Source of the DNA: Candidatus Zhuqueibacterota bacterium
GTDB lineage: Bacteria > Zhuqueibacterota > Zhuqueibacteria > Zhuqueibacterales > Zhuqueibacteraceae
DNA: 7,369 nucleotides
Reading direction: 5' to 3'
NCBI GenBank assembly: GCA_013361015.1
Contig: JABWAN010000253.1
Span: forward strand, 1-7,369
Positions 1 through 7,369 of this stretch are shown in pieces. The notes below the pieces were generated by a model. That model saw only the letters and a list, made by a program, of their open reading frames with translations. It searched no databases and was not told where the DNA came from. The position numbers were made by a program, and so were the translations under genes. Position 1 is the stretch's first letter, and each line of letters begins with the position of its first letter.

Positions 1-458
1 GGCCTCCGTGGTTAAAAATCCTGGAAAATTGCGAGTCGTGTTGCGTTTGTTGTAAGCGAAGCGGCAATCTGCATTCATTCAAATGAAGTGCCATTGTGGC
101 CAGCGGGTTTCTCCGTGAAGCTCTTAAATAAAAACAGAAGTCCACGCGCAATGTTTATGGCGCTTCGTACTGCGCGTGCAGAATCTGCACTTTCTACGTG
201 CAGTTCCGCGAGCAAATCATGCTCGCAAGGACAACGAAGCATATCATTGCATTTGAGTTGCAAAGCTTTATATTCCACACATCACCAGGTTTGAATTTTG
301 CACGAGCGAAGACATCACGATTTCTTACCTCCGGGCTGTCGTTTTATTTACCAATATAGTTTTGCAGTGAAGCTCCTCGGCTCCGGCCGGACGACGCAAG
401 CATTCTCATCTAGCGCCGGCGTGCGAAATTTGGGCGTCAACTTTATCTTGTCACGGTC
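1..458. other. Upstream non-coding region with no convincing gene
   Basis: No reading frame here looks like a real gene. Two overlapping open frames of about 67 codons lie on opposite strands between 75 and 294, but neither resembles a known family or has a ribosome binding site. The region holds a 15-bp dyad at 176-190, a 10-bp perfect palindrome TCCGGCCGGA at 382-391, and a weak sigma-70-like pair: TTGCAT at 247-252, then 16 nt, then TATATT at 269-274. That pair matches the -35 consensus at only three of six bases and lies about 185 bp from the next start codon, so it is only a candidate. The promoter of the lipoprotein gene should lie somewhere in this region, but I cannot place it with confidence. 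Confidence 0.6.
176..203. repeat. Dyad with two alternative hairpins
   Basis: GTGCAGA at 176-182 and TCTGCAC at 184-190 form a 15-bp dyad around a single A. A further GTGCAG at 198-203 can pair with CTGCAC at 185-190 instead, so the central arm has two possible partners. The pairing is read directly from the sequence. A role as an operator or RNA switch is speculation, because no gene begins within 250 bp downstream. Confidence 0.4.
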
Positions 459-1508
459 ATGTTGATTTCAGCCGAACGTTTACGGGCGTATTTGCCGTGT
501 GCACTAAGCGCTCGTTTGTGCGTTAGCTCATTCGCGGTTTGCGTTTTCAGTCTGAATTTGGCATTGCTTTCATGCACCAACCCGGCGGAGCACAGCAATC
601 CTCTCGATCCGGAATCGCCGGATTACACCGAGCATGGTACATTGCGCGGACAAGTCACGACTATTTATCCACCCTATCAAGCACTCGCGGGTGCGAGCAT
701 TCGGTTGTTGCCCGGGGGACTCTCGGTGCAAAGCGATGCCACCGGAAATTTTAGTTTTGGAAAACTCGCTAACGGGAATTATGCGCTCGAAGCTGCACTG
801 TCGGGTTATGCGCTGCGGCAGCTCAACACGAAAGTGCTCGCGCGTGAAGAGCGCGTAGTGGAAGTGCGGCTCGATGCTTTGCCAACCGTAGCCTCGGCAA
901 ATGTCACAAGCGCGCGCGTTGCCACGCGCGAAGCAACTGCGCCACGTTTGTTTTTGGAGATCAACGCCGAAGTTACCGATCTCGACGGCGCGAATGATGT
1001 CAGGCGGGTGCTCGTAAGTATTCCGGGGCGCGTCGCGCCGGATACTCTGGCGCGCGCCGGCAGTTTCGCACGCTGGCAGCGCATTTTTCCAAACGATGAG
1101 CTTGCTCCTCTCAACCTTCACAATCTCGTGGGCGCGCCGTTGGAATTCCTGGCAGAAGACGGGGCCGGTGAAAAATCGCCTGCGCAAGCTTTCCAATTGG
1201 CGCGGCTCATCAATGAAGAGCCGGAGCCTACCTATCCGAGCAACGGCGAAACTTTTCCAAGAAACAACGACCGCAATCTGCGTTGGCAGTTGCCTGTGAT
1301 TGCCTTTGATCATTCCGTACGCATCGAAGTCTATCGTTTGGATGCCGGTTTTCCGTTACTGGTTTCAACTTTAAACTTGCGCTCCGGTGCGAACAGTCTG
1401 CTCTATCCGGGGAGCTTGACCAGCGGCACGTATTACTGGACCGTGAAAATCATCGACGGCTTGGGCAATAGCAGCCGTTCGAAAGAAGCGACGTTCCAAG
1501 TGCAGTGA
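459..1508 (+). CDS. Secreted lipoprotein with carboxypeptidase regulatory-like domain
   Basis: This 349-residue protein is probably anchored by lipid in the cell envelope. The N-terminus has arginines at 7, 9 and 19, a hydrophobic stretch at about 20-38, and a lipobox LLSC with the modified cysteine at 39. Residue +2 is Thr, not Asp, which by the enterobacterial rule would favour the outer membrane. NPLDP at 47-51 follows the cysteine, as in many FCB-group lipoproteins. Residues about 60-138 read as a carboxypeptidase regulatory-like beta-sandwich (GTLRGQV, the SDATGNFSF turn, GNYAL, then GYA). Residues about 257-349 look like a fibronectin III-type module, with LRW, YYWTVKIIDGLGNSSRS and a final FQV strand. 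Residues about 145-250 are another beta-rich part that I do not recognise. No catalytic motif is visible, so a structural or binding role is likely. The ATG at 459 has no clear Shine-Dalgarno, but later in-frame starts would lose the basic n-region. The specific function is unknown. Confidence 0.82.
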   Translation: MLISAERLRAYLPCALSARLCVSSFAVCVFSLNLALLSCTNPAEHSNPLDPESPDYTEHGTLRGQVTTIYPPYQALAGASIRLLPGGLSVQSDATGNFSFGKLANGNYALEAALSGYALRQLNTKVLAREERVVEVRLDALPTVASANVTSARVATREATAPRLFLEINAEVTDLDGANDVRRVLVSIPGRVAPDTLARAGSFARWQRIFPNDELAPLNLHNLVGAPLEFLAEDGAGEKSPAQAFQLARLINEEPEPTYPSNGETFPRNNDRNLRWQLPVIAFDHSVRIEVYRLDAGFPLLVSTLNLRSGANSLLYPGSLTSGTYYWTVKIIDGLGNSSRSKEATFQVQ

Positions 1509-1509
1509 A

Positions 1510-1585
1510 TTGGAGTGCTGGATTTTTGGAGTGTTGGAGTATTGGGATCCAGCTACTCCAAAACTCCACTGCTCCAACACTCCAA
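1510..1585. repeat. Hairpin of tandem 8-nt repeats (TGGAGTNN)
   Basis: The left arm holds four octamers in exact 8-nt register from 1511: TGGAGTGC, TGGATTTT, TGGAGTGT and TGGAGTAT. After a centre containing GGATCC (1545-1550), the right arm holds four octamers ending in CTCCA, also in exact 8-nt register: CTACTCCA (1553), AAACTCCA (1561), CTGCTCCA (1569) and ACACTCCA (1577). The arms pair imperfectly, with about 28 of 37 positions complementary. It begins two bases after the lipoprotein stop codon and ends 17 bases before the ATG of the activator gene. No U-run follows, so it is not a standard intrinsic terminator, though it could still stop, pause or stabilise the transcript. From memory, translations of such repeats (for example GVLEYWS and SNTPILQHS) turn up as spurious proteins in metagenomic genomes, which suggests a dispersed element. 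I could not check this. Confidence 0.85.
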
Positions 1586-1602
1586 TCATTTCAAACGAAT
1601 AT

Positions 1603-3068
<1,466 letters not shown>

Positions 3069-3081
<13 letters not shown>

Positions 3082-4709
3082 AAAAGGTCGGCCAGTACCA
3101 ACTGACCGCGGAAATCAAACGCACCGAGTACGGCGCGACGTATCGCGGTTGGGATGCGGCGCAGCAACGGTTGGTATTGCTCAAAACTTTCAAGCCGCAC
3201 GGCGAAGCGCAAATCGTCGAAGCCTGTGCCGCGCGTTTCGTACAGGAAGCGGAGGCCTATTCGCGCATCGCTCATCCCAACGTGGTCAAGTTGTGGGATT
3301 ACGGCTACGATAGCGGCGTATGTTATCTCGCGCTCGAGTTTATCGAAGGCCGGGATTTGCGGCGCGTGCTGCAACAGTTCGGCGCGTTGCCTGTTGAAAT
3401 CGCGGTTGCGATTATTTATGAAGCCCTGCACGGGCTGGCAGAGATTCATCGCCAAAACATTATTCATCGCGATCTCAAACCTGAAAACATTTTGCTCGGG
3501 CTTGACGGGCAAGTCAAGCTTTGCGATTTCGATCTCGCCACACAAGAAGATGAGACTGCGGCGCACACGGGTTTGACCGGTTCACCGGGATACGTGGCGC
3601 CGGAAGCAATACTTGGCGAAAAGCTCACAAGCGTTGCGGACATTTTTTCGCTGGCCGTAGTGTTCTATGAAATGCTCACGGGCGCGCGCCCGTTTCACGC
3701 GGGTTCGCCCAGCGGCGAGATGAGCGCCATCGTGCGTCTCGCACACTTGCCGTTGCATAAAGTTTTGCACGATGCGCCCATGCGCTTGGAGGAGCTGCTC
3801 GATCTCATGCTCGCCAAGCGTCCGCAAAATCGTCTCGCGAGCGCGACGGAAGCGCAGCTCTGGCTGGAAAACCATTTTGAAGTGGGCACGCCCGAGTCGC
3901 GCGCGGAGTTCCTTCGTACTTATCTCGAAGCGCCCGCCACATATCGCGCCACGGGCCTGGTGGCGCGTAAACCGGCGATGGCGCCTATGAGCAAAACCGC
4001 ACGATCTCGGCGTTGGGTTTATGCCGTGGGTTTCGCCGGAATACTATTTCTGGGTGGCGCATGGTTTTATTGGCAGGCACAACGACGCACGGATCCCGCG
4101 AATGTGCACTCGACTCAGCAGCCCTCATCAATGCAGACCATGGCAGACTCATTGGCGTTCTCGCATAACCCCAAACCCGCGCCCTCAACCGAGGTTATCA
4201 AATCGCCATTGAACATTGCCGCGGAGGCCGCAGTGATTCCGGCGACCGTGGCGGAAAGCACAAAAGTGGAAACGCCTTCATCCACTTCATTTTCGCGCAC
4301 GCTCTGGATTCGCAGCAATCCGTGGGCGTATCTTTTTCTGAACGGCGACTCGCTCGGCATGACGCCGCTCGCGGTGGCAGTGCGAACGAGCACATCTCCA
4401 CAACAACTCGCATTTAAGAATCCACAATTCCCGCAAGTGGAAGCCGCATTGCAGCTCGACACACAGACTGCGGACACGCTCACCTTCTCGCTATGGGAAC
4501 GCGTGGCGCAGTTGGAATTACAAATCACGCCTTGGGCGGAAGTTTATGTCAATGATGAAAGACGTACATTAGTGGAAGGGGAAAAAAACATACTGCTCTT
4601 GCCGGGGAAATACCGCCTGCGTTTCGTGCACACACAGTTGGGTGAGAAAACAGAAACGGTCTCGCTGCGTGCGGGAGAAGTACGGTACTTGGCGGTAAAT
4701 ATGTTTTGA
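3069..4709 (+). CDS. Membrane Ser/Thr protein kinase with tandem PEGA-like modules
   Basis: This is a Hanks-type kinase of 546 residues. The kinase domain spans about 5-270: ATP lysine K39 in LLKTFK, catalytic loop HRDLKPEN at 133-140 with D135, and VAPE at 176-179. Two sites depart from consensus. The glycine-rich loop (IKRTEYGATY) lacks its first glycine, and the metal-binding DFG is DFD at 153-155. The key lysine and aspartates remain, so activity is plausible but not assured. A basic stretch and one membrane helix (about 316-335, WVYAVGFAGILFLGGAWFYW) precede a Ser/Thr/Pro-rich linker. Two beta modules with PEGA-like signatures follow: SNPWAYLFLNGDSLGMTPL from 416 and TPWAEVYVNDERRTL from 487, the latter with LLLPGKYRLRF. 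The kinase should be cytoplasmic and the PEGA part periplasmic. The ATG at 3069 is used; a GTG at 3078 is at least as good. The gene overlaps both neighbours. Its substrate is unknown; the adjacent activator is the obvious candidate. Confidence 0.94.
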
Positions 4710-5527
4710 CGGAAGGGAAGTACATTTTGCAACTCGTGACGATCGGCAGCATTACACTTTTGCTTTGGGCGTGGCCGCTGCTGCCGGCAAACGCCCAAAG
4801 CAACGCCGCAGACCGCGCCAAAGAGATTCAACGCGCTTTGCAGCGTGCGGACTATCAATTCGCGAGCGCTCTTGCGGACAGCGCAATTGCAAATTTCAAG
4901 CAATTCTCGCCCACACAATTGGCGGAGATTCATGCCTTGCGTGCGCTGGTAGCTTTGGAGCAGAATCAATCCGCAATTGTTGAGGCGCACTTTCTCATGG
5001 CGTTACAACTCGCGCCCGAGCTGCAACTCGACCCCATTTTCTTTTCGCCGGCTGTGCAAGCGCGTTTCGAGCAATTGCGCGCCCAGTTGCCCAAAGCTGA
5101 AACACCGCAACGCGTCGAAACACGCTACGTCATCGTTCCCGATCCGCGCATCAAAGCCGCCGGGAAATCTCTGCTACTGCCAGGCTGGGGGCAACGCGCC
5201 AAAGGCCATCGCACACGCGGTTTGCTCTTCACTTCTGCGGCCGCGACTTTCGCGGCAGCGACATTGACCACCCATTTCTTGCGTGCTTCTGCCGAAGACA
5301 ATTATCGTAAAGCCAATTCCCAAAACGTCGCGCAGCGCTATGACACGTTCAATCGTTATCACCTGCTGCGCAATAATTTCGCGTTGGGCTTGGGATTGAT
5401 CTGGAGCGCGAACGCGCTGGAAGCCTTGCTGTCTCCGGCGCACACGGCTCCGGTCTCTATCGGTATCATTTCTCCCAATCTGCCTGCCGCTCACGCCTTC
5501 TTGTTAGCCGTAGCCGTCAAATTTTGA
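4706..5527 (+). CDS. Exported DUF5683-like membrane protein with helical repeat N-terminus
   Basis: The function of this 273-residue protein is unknown. A signal peptide is clear: a hydrophobic core VTIGSITLLLWAWPLLP ends in ANA|QS, with cleavage expected after residue 30. Residues about 32-115 are alanine- and leucine-rich amphipathic helices resembling TPR units (ADYQFASALADSAI, then LRALVALEQNQ). Residues about 150-245 resemble the DUF5683 family: SLLLPGWGQ at 155-163, a hydrophobic segment at about 172-192, a YDTFNRYHLLRNN motif, and a second hydrophobic segment at about 225-243. The C-terminus (VSIGIISPN, then AVAVKF) looks like beta strands. The longest start is a TTG at 4706 overlapping the kinase stop as TTGA. 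A TTG at 4727 (266 residues) has a much better ribosome binding site, GGAAGGG at 4711-4717. A GTG at 4736 is also possible; all three keep the signal peptide. The overlap implies co-expression with the kinase, so it may be an envelope partner of the PEGA modules; this is inference. Confidence 0.78.
   Translation: MTEGKYILQLVTIGSITLLLWAWPLLPANAQSNAADRAKEIQRALQRADYQFASALADSAIANFKQFSPTQLAEIHALRALVALEQNQSAIVEAHFLMALQLAPELQLDPIFFSPAVQARFEQLRAQLPKAETPQRVETRYVIVPDPRIKAAGKSLLLPGWGQRAKGHRTRGLLFTSAAATFAAATLTTHFLRASAEDNYRKANSQNVAQRYDTFNRYHLLRNNFALGLGLIWSANALEALLSPAHTAPVSIGIISPNLPAAHAFLLAVAVKF
4711..4717 (+). promoter_or_regulatory. Shine-Dalgarno favouring a TTG start at 4727
   Basis: GGAAGGG is a strong purine-rich match lying nine bases before a TTG at 4727. 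It is downstream of the alternative TTG at 4706, so it cannot serve that start. It supports a reading in which the protein begins MQLVTIG, without the short charged leader. Confidence 0.5.
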
Positions 5528-5611
5528 TCCCCTTTTTTACTCTCTCTTATCCGCTTACTGTCAAATCCGCTTACAAAAAGCTTTTGGGTTGCAGTCTGTC
5601 TTGAAAGCTCC
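5528..5611. other. Convergent intergenic spacer with direct repeat
   Basis: These 84 bases lie between two converging genes. A T-run is present at 5533-5538. The 10-mer ATCCGCTTAC occurs at 5549-5558 and again at 5565-5574, a 16-bp period. AAAAGCTTTT at 5576-5585 is a perfect but AT-rich palindrome. No GC-rich stem followed by a U-run is visible, so a bidirectional intrinsic terminator is expected from the layout but not demonstrated. Confidence 0.5.
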
Positions 5612-7369
5612 TCACAAATTCTCCTGCACAAACTCCGTCAGCGTTTCGAACAGGTGCAAAAACACAAACGGGTTGCCGGTGCCCTGCAGGCTGTGATTGC
5701 CGCCGGGGTAGAGCATGAACTGAAAGCGCTTTTTGTTCTTTTGCAATTCCCTGAGCAAGTGCAGCGTGTTGATGAAATGCACGTTGTCATCTTGATCGCC
5801 ATGCACGATCAGCAACTCCTGGTCATCGCGCAAGTTCGCAACGAAATTCAACGGCGAGGCTTCTTTGTAGCCTTGCGGATTTTTTTGCGGGGTGGACATG
5901 TAACGCTCGGTGTAAATCGTATCGTACATGTCCCAATCGCCGCCGGGGGCGATGGCGATGCCGAGTTTGAACACTTGCGGGCCGTCGTATTTTGTCATGG
6001 CCATAAGCGTGTTGTAGCCGCCGTAGCTCCATCCCCAAATGCCGATGCGCTTTTCATCCACATAAGGCAATGCGCCGAAATATTTCGCCGCAGCGATTTG
6101 ATCGCGCGCTTCGACGGTTCCCATGTTTTTGTGAACCGCGCTCTCGAATGCTTTGCCGTAACCCGCGGCGCCGCGATTATCAACACACGCGACAATGACT
6201 TGGTGCTGCTGCGCCAAATACGCATGAAAGTATCCGAAGAAACCATCCCATGAATCCGTGACGTTCTGCGCTGCCGGGCCGCCATACGTGTACATGAGCA
6301 ACGGATAATTGCGCGAAGGATCGAAGTTGGTAGGCTTGATGAGATAAGCGTGCAGCGTGTTATTGTCCGCGCCGGGCAGCGTGAGAAATTCCGCTTGCGG
6401 AAAATCGTGCTCCGCAACCGTGCGCATCAACGCGGCATTGTCTTCGAGAAATTTCACCAACGCACCCTCGGCTTTGTGCAAGCGCGTCACCGCCGGCGTG
6501 TGGCGATTGGAATAGGTGTCGATGAAATAGCGCCAATCTTTCGACCAATTGATATTGTGCGTGCCGCGCTCTTTTGTAATCTTCACCGGCGCAGCCGCGT
6601 TCGAAGATTTATTCGGATCGAACGTGACGCGATACAAATGTGTCTCACGCGGCGCTTCGGCATTCGCGCTGAAATAAAATTGCTTGCTCTTCGCATCATA
6701 GCCGTGAAATGCGGTGACTTCCCACGCGCCGCGCGTGATTTGTTGCGCGGGCCCGCCTTCGGTTTTGTAGAGATACAAATGATTGTAGCCGTCGCGCTCG
6801 CTTTGATAGAGCACGTGCTTGCCGTCTTCGAGATAAACCAATTTAGGATTGCCGCCGAACGGATCGAACGGCTCGACCCACGTGCTTTCTTTATCATCAA
6901 AAATTGTTTTGAGTTGAACGTTTGCCGGATCGCCGTGCAGCAACGACACGTGATTCTGCTCGCGATTCATGCGCAGCATCCACACATAATGTTTACCGTT
7001 GATTGCGGGCGTCCATCCCAAGCGTGGAATGTATTCGAATGCTTCGTTGTCTTCGTGCCAATTGCCGGTGGCGAAATATTGCGGCTTGCCGGTGGCGATG
7101 TCGATCACGCCGACGCGAATTTCGCTGTTCGCTTCGCCCGCGCGCGGAAAGCGAAAGCGCTTGAGTTCGGGCCGCTCGCCTTGCAAATCTGCCATCACAA
7201 AATCACTGGTCTTTGATTCATCAAGCTGCAAGAACGCGAGATAACGGCCATCGGGACTCCATGCCCAACCGTCGCGCAAGCCGAACTCTTCTTCATAAAC
7301 CCAATCTGTCGTTCCGTTGATGATCGTACCTTCCGCGCCGTCGAACGTGAGTTGCGTTTCTTTCATGCT
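5612..7369 (-). CDS. Dipeptidyl peptidase IV-like S9 peptidase, N-terminus cut off
   Basis: This serine peptidase should remove dipeptides from the N-termini of peptides, typically after proline, in the periplasm or outside the cell. Numbering from the first visible Met (7366), 584 residues are present. The beta-propeller (DPP IV N-terminal domain) runs to about 330, with repeats such as WSPDGRYLAFLQLDE. DWVYEEE at 21-27 carries the paired glutamates that bind the substrate amino terminus in DPP IV. The alpha/beta hydrolase domain follows, with oxyanion tyrosine Y361 (YTYGGP), nucleophile S447 in GWSYGG, D526 in HGDQDDNVHF and H558 in GGNHSL. The spacings of 79 and 32 residues match human DPP IV (78 and 32). 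The visible Met lies in a KETQLTFDG strand, typical of a propeller interior, and the human EE motif is near residue 205, so roughly 150-180 residues, including any signal peptide, lie beyond the window. It is unlikely to belong with the + strand genes. Substrate preference is inferred from motifs. Confidence 0.95.
   Translation of the reverse strand, partial: SMKETQLTFDGAEGTIINGTTDWVYEEEFGLRDGWAWSPDGRYLAFLQLDESKTSDFVMADLQGERPELKRFRFPRAGEANSEIRVGVIDIATGKPQYFATGNWHEDNEAFEYIPRLGWTPAINGKHYVWMLRMNREQNHVSLLHGDPANVQLKTIFDDKESTWVEPFDPFGGNPKLVYLEDGKHVLYQSERDGYNHLYLYKTEGGPAQQITRGAWEVTAFHGYDAKSKQFYFSANAEAPRETHLYRVTFDPNKSSNAAAPVKITKERGTHNINWSKDWRYFIDTYSNRHTPAVTRLHKAEGALVKFLEDNAALMRTVAEHDFPQAEFLTLPGADNNTLHAYLIKPTNFDPSRNYPLLMYTYGGPAAQNVTDSWDGFFGYFHAYLAQQHQVIVACVDNRGAAGYGKAFESAVHKNMGTVEARDQIAAAKYFGALPYVDEKRIGIWGWSYGGYNTLMAMTKYDGPQVFKLGIAIAPGGDWDMYDTIYTERYMSTPQKNPQGYKEASPLNFVANLRDDQELLIVHGDQDDNVHFINTLHLLRELQKNKKRFQFMLYPGGNHSLQGTGNPFVFLHLFETLTEFVQENL

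Noticed and set aside
75..294. Two overlapping frames of about 67 codons on opposite strands
   Set aside because: Both are short, unrecognised and lack ribosome binding sites, and they occupy the same DNA. I cannot support either as a gene.
355..364. TATAGTTTTG as a Bacteroidota-type -7 promoter element
   Set aside because: TAGTTTTG fits TAnnTTTG, but there is no TTTG about 20 bases upstream and the host phylum is uncertain.
570..1313. A 247-codon open frame on the - strand inside the lipoprotein gene
   Set aside because: The + strand product has a signal peptide, a lipobox and recognisable beta domains. The - product has none of these.
1510..1585. Octamer hairpin read as an ordinary intrinsic terminator
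   Set aside because: There is no U-run after the stem, the stem is interrupted, and the strict 8-nt periodicity points to a repeat element. A termination effect is not excluded.
1510..1585. Octamer array as a CRISPR fragment
   Set aside because: The units are 8 nt with no spacers and are inverted across a centre, unlike the direct repeats and unique spacers of CRISPR.
4690..4712. GGCGGTAAATATGTTTTG as a sigma-54 promoter for the last gene of the set
   Set aside because: The invariant GG and GC pair with correct spacing is not present, and the stretch is coding sequence at the kinase end.
6350..7216. A 288-codon open frame on the + strand inside the peptidase gene
   Set aside because: The opposite strand encodes a clear DPP IV propeller. 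The + product is an Arg/Ile/Val-rich mirror with no family resemblance.

Overview
The window looks like a stretch of chromosome from a moderately GC-rich environmental bacterium. The closest match in style is a candidate phylum of the FCB group, for example KSB1 or a Calditrichota-like lineage. This is inferred from three things: a lipoprotein with an NPLDP motif just after the lipidated cysteine, a Ser/Thr kinase ending in PEGA-type modules next to a DUF5683-like membrane protein, and non-coding octamer repeats of a kind I recall from metagenome-assembled genomes. No marker gene is present, so the taxonomy is tentative.

Layout: bases 1-458 contain no convincing gene, only small dyads and a weak promoter-like pair. 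Then come four genes on the + strand. A secreted lipoprotein (459-1508) is followed by a striking hairpin built from 8-nt repeats (1510-1585). Next is a tightly packed three-gene set: a GAF-domain sigma-54 activator (1603-3081), a membrane-anchored Ser/Thr protein kinase with two C-terminal PEGA-like modules (3069-4709), and a signal-peptide-bearing DUF5683-like protein (4706-5527). The last three genes overlap their neighbours (13 or 4 nt, then 4 nt), so they are almost certainly co-transcribed and translationally coupled. A short convergent spacer (5528-5611) follows. A dipeptidyl peptidase IV-like S9 peptidase then runs on the - strand and leaves the window at its N-terminal end.

Working together (inference): the kinase domain and the activator would both be cytoplasmic. 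The PEGA modules and the DUF5683-like protein would face or span the envelope. The set therefore looks like an envelope-sensing module that ends in sigma-54-dependent transcription. The kinase has a degenerate glycine loop and DFD in place of DFG, but keeps its lysine, HRD and APE motifs. The DPP IV gene is probably an independent unit for peptide degradation. The most unusual things here are the octamer hairpin and the kinase-activator coupling. I see no CRISPR array, transposase, tRNA or rRNA.
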